From an uncultured Sphingobium sp. (GTDB lineage Bacteria; Pseudomonadota; Alphaproteobacteria; Sphingomonadales; Sphingomonadaceae), in NCBI GenBank assembly GCA_946885845.1, contig CAMPHJ010000004.1:62001-126000 (forward strand): 64,000 nucleotides of DNA, read 5' to 3'. This document shows positions 37,218-45,804 of this stretch, piece by piece. Under the pieces are notes generated by a model. That model did not search any database. It was not told the DNA's origin and worked only from the letters and a program-made list of their open reading frames with translations. A program made the position numbers and the translations under genes. How positions within the stretch are numbered: position 1 is the first letter of the stretch; each line of letters begins with the position of its first letter.

Positions 37218-38105
37218 TCATGCCGTGCCCACGTCATGGTTAGCAGCCCGTTCCAGCGCCGTCACCATCGCGGAATGATCCTTGTCGGCATCGCCATGCG
37301 CGACACAGGCGCTAAAGAGCTGCTGCGCGTTCGCGGTTGCAGGCAAAGCGATCCCAAGCGAACGGGCCCCCGCCAACGCCAGATTCAAGTCCTTTTGATG
37401 CAGCCGAATGCGGAAACCGGGATCGAAGCTGCGGTCGATCATGCGCTGGCCATGCACCTCCAGCACGCGCGATGCGGCAAAGCCGCCCATCAGGGCCTCT
37501 CGCACGCGGGCGGGATCAGCCCCGGCTTTCGACGCGAACACCAGTGCTTCGGACACAGCTTCGATGTTAAGCGCGACGATGATCTGGTTGGCGACCTTCG
37601 TTACCTGCCCCGCCCCTACTTCGCCGACCAGCGTGATATTCTTGCCCATCCGTTCCAGCAGGGGGCGGATCTTTTCAAATATGTCCGCCTTGCCGCCGCA
37701 CATGATGGTCAACGCTGCATTGCGTGCGCCAACCTCACCCCCTGAAACCGGTGCATCAACATATTCGCCGCCCAATGCTTCGATCCGCCCTGCAAAATCG
37801 CGCGTGGCGATCGGGTCGATGGAGCTCATGTCGATGACCGTCGTGCCTGGCTTCAACCCCTGGGAAACGCCGTCCGCGCCGAACAACACGCGTTCGACGT
37901 CCGGCGTATCGGGCAGCATCAGGATCACGCATTCCACATTCGCCGCGACTTGTGCGGGCGTCGCGCAGGCAACCGCGCCGCCTTCCCGCAATTCATCGGG
38001 CATGGGCGCGCGATTGGCGCAACTGTAGATCGCATGCCCGGCGGCCTGCAAATGTCCGGCCATGGGCCGCCCCATGATGCCCAGGCCGATAAAACCGATC
38101 TTCAT
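37218..38105 (-). CDS. garR: Tartronate semialdehyde reductase (2-hydroxy-3-oxopropionate reductase)
   Basis: It would reduce tartronate semialdehyde to D-glycerate with NAD(P)H. The 295-residue product has the beta-hydroxyacid dehydrogenase signature: FIGLGIMGRPMAGHL at the start, DAPVSGGEVGARNAALTIM near residue 120 and the catalytic lysine in GAGQVTKVANQ near 170. The GarR/GlxR assignment, rather than 3-hydroxyisobutyrate dehydrogenase, comes from the hydroxypyruvate isomerase gene one base upstream and the glycerate kinase beyond it. Confidence 0.9.
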   Translation of the reverse strand: MKIGFIGLGIMGRPMAGHLQAAGHAIYSCANRAPMPDELREGGAVACATPAQVAANVECVILMLPDTPDVERVLFGADGVSQGLKPGTTVIDMSSIDPIATRDFAGRIEALGGEYVDAPVSGGEVGARNAALTIMCGGKADIFEKIRPLLERMGKNITLVGEVGAGQVTKVANQIIVALNIEAVSEALVFASKAGADPARVREALMGGFAASRVLEVHGQRMIDRSFDPGFRIRLHQKDLNLALAGARSLGIALPATANAQQLFSACVAHGDADKDHSAMVTALERAANHDVGTA

Positions 38106-38106
38106 G

Positions 38107-38892
38107 TCACTCCCTCCCGGATTTCAGATAGTCGCGCGCCCAGATCAGGCCCGCTTCCGTGTCGCTGGCCGGTCGATATTCGCATCCAATCCAGCCATCG
38201 TAGCCAATCGCGTCGATGTGGTTGAGCAGCCACGGATAGTTGATTTCCCCGCTGCCCGGTTCGGCGCGGCCCGGATTGTCGGCCAACTGGATGTGGCCGA
38301 TCCGGGGCAACAGCCGATCGATCGTGCGGGCAAGGTCCCCTTCCATGATCTGCATATGATAAATGTCATATTGCAGCCTGACATTGGCGCGGTCAGCTTC
38401 GTCGATGACCGACAGGGCCTGCGCGGTGGTGTTGTAGAAATAGCCCGGAATATCGACGCGCGTGTTGATCGGCTCGATCAATATCTCCACCCTCGCGTCG
38501 GCGGCCAGGTCGGCGGCATGACGGATATTCGCCACCAGCACGGAACGGTTTTCCGCGCTCGCCAAAGCCTTGCCCGCCATCAGGTGAAGGCGGGGGCAGC
38601 CCAATATGCGGGCATAATCCAGTGCCTTCGCAACGCCTTCGCGGAATTCCTCGATCCGGTCAGGCAGGGCTGCGATGCCCCGCTCTCCGCCTGCCCAATC
38701 ACCCGCTGGCAGGTTGAACAGCGCCACCTCCAACCCGCATTGTCGCGCACGCGCCGCCACCTGCTGTGCGTCATGGTCATAGGGAAACATGAACTCGACG
38801 CCCGCAAAACCCGCCCTTGCCGCCGCATCGAAGCGGTCGATAAAGGGCAGTTCCTGGAACATCATCGACAGATTGGCCGCCAGCTTTACCAT
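38107..38892 (-). CDS. hyi: Hydroxypyruvate isomerase
   Basis: A 261-residue AP-endonuclease-2-type TIM barrel that interconverts hydroxypyruvate and tartronate semialdehyde. Family text: LSMMFQELPFIDRF at the start, VEFMFPYDHDA, EPINTRVDIPGYFYNT with the metal Glu, QYDIYHMQIMEGDL, HIQLADNPGRAEPGSGEINY and GCEYRP. One base separates its stop from the garR start. Related OtnI enzymes isomerise 2-oxo-tetronate, so a C4 substrate is a less likely alternative. There is no signal peptide. Confidence 0.92.
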   Translation of the reverse strand: MVKLAANLSMMFQELPFIDRFDAAARAGFAGVEFMFPYDHDAQQVAARARQCGLEVALFNLPAGDWAGGERGIAALPDRIEEFREGVAKALDYARILGCPRLHLMAGKALASAENRSVLVANIRHAADLAADARVEILIEPINTRVDIPGYFYNTTAQALSVIDEADRANVRLQYDIYHMQIMEGDLARTIDRLLPRIGHIQLADNPGRAEPGSGEINYPWLLNHIDAIGYDGWIGCEYRPASDTEAGLIWARDYLKSGRE

Positions 38893-38922
38893 ATATCTTC
38901 CGCTTTCTTCTGATTGAACCGG

Positions 38923-40278
38923 TCAGAACGCGATGCCCAGGACCAGGTCCATGACATTGGTGCCCGTTGGCCCCGTGTGAAACAGATCCCCCGTAGCCTC
39001 CAACAGCCCATGGCTGTCATTGCGCTTCAGCGAATCCGTGGGATCGATCCCCGCCGCCAATGCGCGCTGGATGAGCGCGCAGTCGGCAAAGGCGCCTGCG
39101 GCGTCGGTCGGTCCATCGGTCCCATCCGTGCCTGCGGAAAGCAGCGCTACACCCCTTGATCCCGCCAGAGCCATTGCGGCCACCAGCGCATATTCCTGAT
39201 TACGTCCGCCCAGGCCATCGCCCTTCACCTGAAGCGTGGTTTCACCCGCCGCCACCAGCAGCATCGGGCGCTCCTGCTGCGGCACGGCAAGCAAGGCGTC
39301 AGCCATGGTCGCCGCCGCGTCATGGGTATTGCCCGCCATGGCAGTGTCGACATCGCGCACGGCCAGCCCCTGCCGTGCGGCGATGCCGTGCACCGCGGCC
39401 ACCAACGTGCCACTGTCCGCCAGCAACAGCGCCTCGCTCCGCCCCCGCGCCGGACGGGCACAATCCTGTTTCCCGGCGAGCGCGCAACTGATCGACGGAG
39501 CGACCCGCCCATCCAGGCCGTAGCGGGCAAGGATCGCCATCGCGTCCTCTTGCCCTTCGTCGGCCGCGATGGTCGGCCCCGACCCGATCATGCCGATGTC
39601 GCCACTGGGTATATCGGATATCATCAGGGTCAGGACCGACGCAGGACCGATCCGTTCCAGCAATCTTCCTCCCTTGACCCGCGACAGCCGCTTGCGGACG
39701 GAGTTGATTTCCTCGATGGACGCGCCCGACCGCAGCAGCATGTCGGTGACGGCGGCCTTTTCCTCCAGCGTAACGCCGTCGACAGGCGCAACCATCAACG
39801 CCGAAGCGCCACCGGTCAGCAGCACGATCACATTGTCGCGATCGGTCAATCCCTCGACCGTGCGCAGCATTTCCCACGTCGCCTCCACGCCCTGCGCATC
39901 GGGGATGGGATGCCCGGCCTCCAACTGGCGGATGCGGGTCAGCGGTTCGTGATGGTCATGCTTGACGATGACGCAACCGTCGGTGATCCGATCACCCAAC
40001 AGCGCTTCCAACCCCTTGGCCAGCGAACCGACGGCCTTCCCCGCGCCGACGACGACGATGCGCCCGCCGATGGGCAAGGGCCAGTCGATCACCGCGCCAT
40101 GATGCCGAATGCGCCAGCAGTCCCCATCGGGCCGCCCCAGCGCCTGGACCAGCCGTTCGCCGCGCACGGACTCGATCGCCTCCAGATAGACGCTTTCCAG
40201 CAAAGCGCGCGCGGCGGCATTTGGATCACGCACGCTGCTGGCCTTGTCAGGGGACAAGAAGGGTGAACGGATAGACAT
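38923..40278 (-). CDS. ttuD: Glycerate 2-kinase/hydroxypyruvate reductase-like (GlxK/TtuD, MOFRL) protein
   Basis: A 451-residue protein of the glycerate kinase type-2 family: N-terminal domain with VVVGAGKAVGSLAKGLE near residue 75, LLTGGASALM near 160 and SDIPSGDIGMIGSGPT near 230; C-terminal MOFRL domain with GGRNQEYAL and LSAGTDGTDGPTDAAGAF. It would phosphorylate D-glycerate to feed lower glycolysis. The start at 40278 overlaps lctP by 32 bases. A second, diverged copy is at 46549. Operon position after lctP and before hyi-garR supports the glycerate assignment. Confidence 0.9.
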   Translation of the reverse strand: MSIRSPFLSPDKASSVRDPNAAARALLESVYLEAIESVRGERLVQALGRPDGDCWRIRHHGAVIDWPLPIGGRIVVVGAGKAVGSLAKGLEALLGDRITDGCVIVKHDHHEPLTRIRQLEAGHPIPDAQGVEATWEMLRTVEGLTDRDNVIVLLTGGASALMVAPVDGVTLEEKAAVTDMLLRSGASIEEINSVRKRLSRVKGGRLLERIGPASVLTLMISDIPSGDIGMIGSGPTIAADEGQEDAMAILARYGLDGRVAPSISCALAGKQDCARPARGRSEALLLADSGTLVAAVHGIAARQGLAVRDVDTAMAGNTHDAAATMADALLAVPQQERPMLLVAAGETTLQVKGDGLGGRNQEYALVAAMALAGSRGVALLSAGTDGTDGPTDAAGAFADCALIQRALAAGIDPTDSLKRNDSHGLLEATGDLFHTGPTGTNVMDLVLGIAF

Positions 40279-41917
40279 AGGCTTGAAGCATCACGAAAAG
40301 GCCGATCAAACTGCCCAGCACCAGGCTGTGGACAAAGACATGGCGCAGGATGCGGCCTTCCTGGCCGAACCATTGTGTGGCCGTGGATGCGACAACGATG
40401 CTTTGCGCATCGATCATCTTGCCCATGACGCCGCCCGCGCTGTTCGCGCCCGCCATCAACACCGGCGACAGGCCCAGCTGCTCTGCCGTGATCTTCTGCA
40501 GTCCGCCGAACAGCACGTTGGACGCCGTGTCCGACCCGGTGACCGCCACGCCCAGCCAGCCCAGCATGGTGCCAAAGAAGGGATAGAAGAATCCCGTCGC
40601 CGCAAAGGCCAGACCCATCGACGCATCAATCCCGCCAAACCGGGTGAGATAGCCAAGCGCCAGCATCGCCGCTATCGTCAGCAACGACGGGAACACCAGC
40701 TTCCAGGTGCGCAGATAAACCCTCCCCACCGTGCGTGCGGGCACGCGCAGCAGCAGCGCGGACGCGATCGCCGCGACCAATATGGCAGTGCCCGTCGCCG
40801 ACAGGATATTGAGGTTGTAGACCGCCTTTTCAAATTCCGGCTCAGCGACGACCGGCGGCAGGCGCTGGATGACGCCGTCCAGCCCCGCAAAGGGCAGGCG
40901 CAACGCGAACAGGGCATCCAGCCCCTGCTTCATGAACGGCAGCCCCCACAGAAAGACGCAGCCGGTCAGGATGATCCAGGGCATCCAGGCGCGACGGACG
41001 GCGGCTGGATCATGCAATGCGACCGCATGCGCGCTATCCTCCGCAGCCGCCACGTCACGCTCGTCGCCGGGCGCCAGCCGCGCCTCGTTGACGTGCATCG
41101 TCCGCGCAGGTTGCCAGACCCTCAAAAATGCGATGAGCGCGGCGATGGACGCAAGCGCCGCGCCGATCGAAGTGAGCCACGGACCATGCAGGTTGGAAAT
41201 AAGAAGCTGCACCGTCGCAAAGCTGACCCCGGCGACCAGCACGGCGGGCAAAACCTCCATCGTGCGCCGCCAGCCGCAATAGGCGACCAGCAACCATATG
41301 GGCACGATGATCGCGAATGGCGTCATCTGCCGCCCCACCATCGCCGACAGTTCCAACAACGGCAGGCCCGTCACCCCTGCCAGGGTGACCAGCGGCGTAC
41401 CCAACGCGCCAAAGGCGACAGGCGCGGTGTTGGCGATCAGCGAAAGGCCCGACGCCTGCAACCGGGTAAAGCCCAGGCCGATCAGCATCGCGCCGGTTAC
41501 CGCAACCGGCGTGCCGAACCCTGCCGCTCCTTCGAAAAAAGCGCCGAAGCAGAATGCGATCAACAGCAGTTGCAACCGGCTGTCGGCGGTGATCGACGTG
41601 ATCGCGCCCCGCAACACATGGAACTGCCCGGTCGTTTCGGTCAGCTGGTAAAGGAAGATGATGTTGAGCACGATCCAGCCGATGGGCAACAATCCATAGG
41701 CCGCGCCAAATCCCGCCGCCCGCACCGCCAGACCGGCCGGCATGCCGAACGCCAGCACCGCAACGGCCAGCCCCGCACCCAGACCCATCAGCGCGGCGAT
41801 ATGGGCGCGGACATGGAACAGGCCGATTGCCCCCAACAGCACGGCGACAGGGGTCGCCGCGACAAGCGCCGATAACAAGCCATTGCCGAATGGATCGTAA
41901 TTTTGTGCCCAGGTCAT
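40247..41917 (-). CDS. lctP: L-lactate permease/glycolate permease (LctP) family transporter
   Basis: A 556-residue inner-membrane protein with about 13-14 hydrophobic segments and LctP text: YDPFGNGLLSALVAATPV at the start, FGAFFEGAAGFGTPVAVT, ANTAPVAFGALGTPL, TGSDTASNVLFGGLQ and ANSAGGVMGKMIDAQS. Known members carry lactate or glycolate with H+. As first gene of an operon for glycerate and hydroxypyruvate enzymes, it probably imports glycerate, hydroxypyruvate or a similar small hydroxy acid. The ATG at 41917 (MTWAQNYDPFGN) fits the family start; the frame is open to 41962. Confidence 0.9.
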   Translation of the reverse strand: MTWAQNYDPFGNGLLSALVAATPVAVLLGAIGLFHVRAHIAALMGLGAGLAVAVLAFGMPAGLAVRAAGFGAAYGLLPIGWIVLNIIFLYQLTETTGQFHVLRGAITSITADSRLQLLLIAFCFGAFFEGAAGFGTPVAVTGAMLIGLGFTRLQASGLSLIANTAPVAFGALGTPLVTLAGVTGLPLLELSAMVGRQMTPFAIIVPIWLLVAYCGWRRTMEVLPAVLVAGVSFATVQLLISNLHGPWLTSIGAALASIAALIAFLRVWQPARTMHVNEARLAPGDERDVAAAEDSAHAVALHDPAAVRRAWMPWIILTGCVFLWGLPFMKQGLDALFALRLPFAGLDGVIQRLPPVVAEPEFEKAVYNLNILSATGTAILVAAIASALLLRVPARTVGRVYLRTWKLVFPSLLTIAAMLALGYLTRFGGIDASMGLAFAATGFFYPFFGTMLGWLGVAVTGSDTASNVLFGGLQKITAEQLGLSPVLMAGANSAGGVMGKMIDAQSIVVASTATQWFGQEGRILRHVFVHSLVLGSLIGLFVMLQAYVYPFTLLVP

Positions 41918-42102
41918 GGCCACCCCCGTCCCTTCAGTTATCGTAAACTGGCTGCGCATCACGCCGACGGGACGATGCCAACATTCCGAACTGCCCGCTC
42001 GCCAGAAAAAATCGCTCCGGGATATTCATGCCCATCCTTCATGCTGTCGTCGGCAAGATTGCAGATGGACTAAACAGACGATCAACCGCGCGATAGTGCG
42101 CA

Positions 42103-42117
42103 TTCCGCGATGCGGAA
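42103..42117. promoter_or_regulatory. Candidate IclR operator 1
   Basis: TTCCGCGATGCGGAA is a perfect dyad (TTCCGC, GAT, GCGGAA), of the form described for several IclR-family regulators. An IclR gene lies at 32282. Confidence 0.6.
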
Positions 42118-42141
42118 CAGCCGCGACATCGAACGATTTCC

Positions 42142-42160
42142 CGTTCCATATCGCGGAACG
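42142..42160. promoter_or_regulatory. Candidate IclR operator 2
   Basis: CGTTCC (42142-42147) and GGAACG (42155-42160) flank ATATCGC. The 15-base core has the same TTCC-N7-GGAA form as the site at 42103. Confidence 0.6.
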
Positions 42161-42238
42161 GTCCGGCGCATTCATTGCCTGCGTCGGCTGGGCGGCGCAG
42201 ACTGACCCCCACTCGATACAATCAGGGGAAGCAGCAGG

Positions 42239-44395
42239 ATGGGATTGAAAGCTACTGGCCCAATCACGCGTCGCGACATGGTTCGCGCATTGCCCGCAAC
42301 CGCCATGCTCAGCGCGATCCCCGTTCCTGCCTGGTCGGCGACCGCGAACAGCAGCTTCAACCGGCGCGAATGGTGGAAACATGAATATCGCGTGCTGCAA
42401 ACCAATTTGCGCGAAATCGACGTGCTGCAGGACCCTCAGGAAATCGCGCGGGCGACGCGGGACTTCGGCGCGAACGTCATCGTTTCGAATATCGGGGGCA
42501 TCGTCGCCTTCTATCCCAGCCAGTTGTCGCTGCACTATCGCAATCCCTATCTGAAGGGCGACTTTTCGGGGGAGATGGTGGCCGCTGCCCATGCCCAGGG
42601 CCTCGCCTATATTGGCCGTTTCGACCTGTCGAAGGCGTTGAAGCCCGCCTATGACGCGCACCCGGAATGGTTCATGCGCAATCGCGACGGCACGCCGCGC
42701 GAATATGCAGGCACCTATCAGGCATGTCCCAATGGTGGATGGGCGCAGGATTATAGTCTCCAGATCCTGAAAGAAGGCGTCGAACGGCATGACGTCGACG
42801 GGCTGTTTTTCAACATGGTCAACTTTGTGCGGACCGACTATTCCGATGTCGATCACGGCATTTGTGTTTGCGACAACTGCCGACGGCAATTCCGCGATCT
42901 TTACAAGCTCGACCTGCCGAAAACCGACGACGGCACCGACCCCAACTGGGGCGCATATCAGCGTTTCCAGGCACAGGTTTCGACGGAGCTATCGCAAAAA
43001 GCGCGCGCCGTGCTCCAGGCCACACGTCCCAATGCGCCGTTGATGGATTTTTTTGGCGGGATCGTCGCCCGTGGCGAAGTTCAACGCAGAGTGTCGCGCA
43101 AGCCGCCGGAATGGCCTTATGCGATGGGGGAACAGACCCGCGCACTGATGGCGCTCGCTCCGGGCAATGCCTTTTCCGCTACTTCCGCGGCGCATATCGA
43201 CTATCCGTGGCGGCAAGTGACCGAAAACAGCGCCAACCATATGGTCCGCTTTGCGCAGGCGCTGGGCACAGGGGCAAAGCTGGATCTCTACCTCATGGGC
43301 ACGATCGCGGACCAGAACGATCCGCGCTACCTGACGCCGCTGTCGCGCCTGTTCCATTGGCACGCCGCCAATGAACGGCATTATGCGGGGCTCGTGCCGG
43401 GCGCGCGGATTGCCATTTATAATAGCGGCTCTGTGTTCCAGGGGCCAAAACCCGGCTTGGGTCGCTACAGCGGACATGCTGGACGCGGCGTGTACAAGGC
43501 GCTGGTCGACGCCCGCCTTCCCTTCTGGATGACCAACGGCCAGCACATTCGTGAAGCGACGCGTGACCGGTCCTATGATGTCATCATCCTGCCCCATGTC
43601 ATGACCTTGGGCGACGAGGAAGCAGTTGCGCTCGATGCTTTTGTGGAAGCGGGCGGCGTCGTCATTGCGACCGGCTATACCGGCGCGACCGGGCAAGGGG
43701 GCAGGCCACGACCGACCCCCGCCATGCAATCCAGTCCGGTGGACAGCTTCGGCAAACCCGTCGATGGCCATGGCTGGTCGCTCGACATGAGCAAGGCCGC
43801 CATCGACATGGGACCGGGGCGGATGCCTGTGGATGCCGACTTCTTTCCGGTAACGCCGCGCAATGGCGCGACCAGCCTTCTTCCCTTCGCACCGGACCAG
43901 CGTTTCGGTCCGCCCGAATTTTCCTATGCGATACCGGGTCAACCCGCGCGCAACGACGCGGGCGCGCTCGTCATGGCCCATGGCAAGGGGCATCATGTGC
44001 ACATCCCATGGCTGCCCGACTGGCTCTATTATCGCGACGGGCTGGACGCACATCGCGTGCTGTTCGAAAGCCTGATCGCCCGCTACGCGCCGCCGCCGCC
44101 ACTCATATTAGAGGGCGATGGCCCGCTGGAACTGATGGCGATGAAGCAGGCGGACACAGGCAAGTTGCTAGTGCATGTCATCAACTATTCGGGCCAGCGC
44201 GATACGCATTATACCGATCCCATTGTCGCCCATGGCCTGAAACTGGGCGTGCGCGGCGCGGTCGGCAGCAATGCGCAGATGCTGGTGGCGGGCAAGTCCG
44301 TGCGCGGCAAGCGGCGAAGCGGCGACAGCGACCATCTATGGTTCGACCTGCCGCCGGTCGATATATTCGAAGCGGTGCAACTGACGATCGCTTGA
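42239..44395 (+). CDS. Exported GHL6-like putative glycoside hydrolase (paralogue of 33310)
   Basis: A 718-residue protein with a twin-arginine signal (ITRRDMVRALPATAML). The TIM-barrel part carries VIVSNIGGIVAFYPSQLSLH, AHPEWFMRNRDG, CPNGGWAQDYSLQIL, VDGLFFNMVNF at about residue 187 (the same offset as DGFFGNRW in the paralogue) and CVCDNCRRQF near 210. Then comes a flavodoxin/amidotransferase-like domain (VIILPHVMTLGDEEA, AFVEAGGVVIATGY) and a C-terminal beta domain. The substrate is unknown; related families include fucosidase- and galactosidase-like enzymes. It faces the lctP operon across the dyad-bearing gap. Confidence 0.8.
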   Translation: MGLKATGPITRRDMVRALPATAMLSAIPVPAWSATANSSFNRREWWKHEYRVLQTNLREIDVLQDPQEIARATRDFGANVIVSNIGGIVAFYPSQLSLHYRNPYLKGDFSGEMVAAAHAQGLAYIGRFDLSKALKPAYDAHPEWFMRNRDGTPREYAGTYQACPNGGWAQDYSLQILKEGVERHDVDGLFFNMVNFVRTDYSDVDHGICVCDNCRRQFRDLYKLDLPKTDDGTDPNWGAYQRFQAQVSTELSQKARAVLQATRPNAPLMDFFGGIVARGEVQRRVSRKPPEWPYAMGEQTRALMALAPGNAFSATSAAHIDYPWRQVTENSANHMVRFAQALGTGAKLDLYLMGTIADQNDPRYLTPLSRLFHWHAANERHYAGLVPGARIAIYNSGSVFQGPKPGLGRYSGHAGRGVYKALVDARLPFWMTNGQHIREATRDRSYDVIILPHVMTLGDEEAVALDAFVEAGGVVIATGYTGATGQGGRPRPTPAMQSSPVDSFGKPVDGHGWSLDMSKAAIDMGPGRMPVDADFFPVTPRNGATSLLPFAPDQRFGPPEFSYAIPGQPARNDAGALVMAHGKGHHVHIPWLPDWLYYRDGLDAHRVLFESLIARYAPPPPLILEGDGPLELMAMKQADTGKLLVHVINYSGQRDTHYTDPIVAHGLKLGVRGAVGSNAQMLVAGKSVRGKRRSGDSDHLWFDLPPVDIFEAVQLTIA

Positions 44396-44405
44396 TGCAG
44401 GTTGA

Positions 44406-44438
44406 GGGCGGCGATCTGGTAGAATCAGATCGCCGCCC
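44406..44438. terminator. Terminator hairpin after the second GHL6-like gene
   Basis: The 13-bp arms GGGCGGCGATCTG (44406-44418) and CAGATCGCCGCCC (44426-44438) pair perfectly around a 7-base loop, shortly after the stop codon; a short T-rich run follows. Confidence 0.8.
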
Positions 44439-44463
44439 GAAATCCTTGTTTTCAGCGATTTCC

Positions 44464-44606
44464 TAGAACATGATCCGATCATACTGAATCGGACATGCTC
44501 TATTTGCCTTTGATTTTCCGCATTTTCCGAGTCAGCAGATGACGCCATCTGCTTAGAAAATGCTCTAGCCAGCCATCATTTCAAATCGCGTGGAAATCGC
44601 TCTAGA
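44464..44606. repeat. REP-like intergenic palindromic element
   Basis: A composite of hairpins: TAGAACATGATCCGAT (44464-44479) with ATCGGACATGCTCTA (44488-44502); AGCAGATG (44534-44541) with CATCTGCT (44546-44553); and repeated GCTCTAG ends (44562-44568, 44599-44605). AGAGCAT/TGATCCG-type elements recur between genes in many Alphaproteobacteria. A part match (CAGCAGATGA, GCCATCT) occurs near 55180-55198. Confidence 0.55.
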
Positions 44607-45669
44607 AATCGGGCGCCAGGTCCATCAGCACGATGCCCTGACCGACGCCTGCGTCAATGACGTTCGCGGACCCGACCTGCGCCGCCATTATCCGGCCATT
44701 GGGATGAACAACCGGATTGCCATATTTCCAGCCGCCATATTGCACGATGTCGGTCATGCGCGTGTAGCGCGGCTTTTTGGGGTCCAGGTCCAGCACGCAC
44801 AGGTCCATGCCCTTGGCGCGATCCTGCGCGCATTCGACCATCGTGCGCTTACCGTCCGGCAAAATCGCTTCGACTTCGGCATATAGGTCGGGGGGCGTTG
44901 GATATTCGGTAATCTTCTTCGTCGCGAAGTCCACCGACAAAATCTTTGTCACCACGCCGCTCGGCCCGGTGCCAAAATTATAACAGGGCATGGTCAGTCC
45001 CTTGTCGCCGGGCAGGAAGTCCTGCGCCTCCACAAAACATTCGGTGGTCGTGACGATCTTGCGCACATCCTCCAGCTTGGCCGATGCGCCGTTCACCGCC
45101 ACGCGCGCCGTATAGATTGTGGTCGCAGGCTTTTGTCCTTGTGACGGCGGCGTAAACTGGCTCCACGCGATCATGTTGCTGCGTGGGCTGACGGCGACGC
45201 CTTCAAACACGGTGATGCCCAGTGGCACCGGCGCGCGGGAAGCCTGAGCGTCCATCCAGAATAATTCGATCCGGCCCATGCGCGTTTCTTCCCGCGTCTT
45301 GCCCAATATGCGCGGCCCCAGCAGTGTATAGCTGCCGTCGGCCAAATAGCTTACCCGCAAATATCCTTCGCTGGGCGCATGGTCGGTCAGGTTGTGCACC
45401 CGTCCGGTCGCCATGTCATATTCGAAGGCATCGCCATAGGATTTGCCGATGAAGGCCAATCTGTCGCCCTTTGGCGAAAAGGCCGGACGCTCGCCAAAGG
45501 GCGAAATCAGCTTTTGTCCGGGCGGCATATCCACGATCGGATTGCCGGGCTTGTCACCTAGCGGCATCGTCGCCGGAACCGGCTGTCCGCGCGTGAAAGT
45601 CTGCGCGGACAAAGTGAAAACGGGCAAAGCAGCCATCGCCGCCGCCATCAGAACATGTTTGCCTGTCAT
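44602..45669 (-). CDS. Exported TolB/PD40-type beta-propeller protein
   Basis: A 355-residue protein with a signal peptide (MTGKHVLMAAAMAALPVFTLSA). The mature part has PD40/WD40-like repeats such as FGERPAFSPKGDRLAFIGKS, YLRVSYLADGSYTLLG and SPRSNMIAWSQFTP. The last repeats give lists ending in TDIVQYGGWKYGNPVVHPNG. No enzyme active site is evident; it could bind an oligosaccharide or act as a lyase-type propeller. The ATG at 45669 has AGGAGAG seven bases upstream. It faces the GntR gene. A similar exported propeller is encoded at 53112. Confidence 0.78.
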   Translation of the reverse strand: MTGKHVLMAAAMAALPVFTLSAQTFTRGQPVPATMPLGDKPGNPIVDMPPGQKLISPFGERPAFSPKGDRLAFIGKSYGDAFEYDMATGRVHNLTDHAPSEGYLRVSYLADGSYTLLGPRILGKTREETRMGRIELFWMDAQASRAPVPLGITVFEGVAVSPRSNMIAWSQFTPPSQGQKPATTIYTARVAVNGASAKLEDVRKIVTTTECFVEAQDFLPGDKGLTMPCYNFGTGPSGVVTKILSVDFATKKITEYPTPPDLYAEVEAILPDGKRTMVECAQDRAKGMDLCVLDLDPKKPRYTRMTDIVQYGGWKYGNPVVHPNGRIMAAQVGSANVIDAGVGQGIVLMDLAPDF

Positions 45670-45804
45670 GGAACGTCTCTCCTTTTCCCTTCGCGGTGCA
45701 GCTTGAACGCTACCGCAAGTCAACTCTTTCGCGCTGCTGTCTCATCATATGGACGCATGACCAAATCACTGGCCAGCCGCACCCGCCAACGATAAGGCGT
45801 GGAG

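Larger units (their letters stand above)
41918..42238. other. Divergent control region between the lctP operon and the second GHL6-like gene (321 bp)
   Basis: No gene is seen. It contains the two TTCC-N7-GGAA dyads entered separately, with centres 41 bp apart, about four helical turns. Both transcription units could be controlled from them. Confidence 0.65.

Noticed and set aside
40244..41875. A 543-codon open frame antisense to lctP
   Set aside because: Its Arg/Gln/His-rich translation has low complexity and no family pattern, whereas the opposite strand encodes a clear permease.
44464..44606. Insertion sequence or tRNA-like structure
   Set aside because: There is no transposase frame, no target duplication and no cloverleaf; the hairpins fit a REP-like element better.
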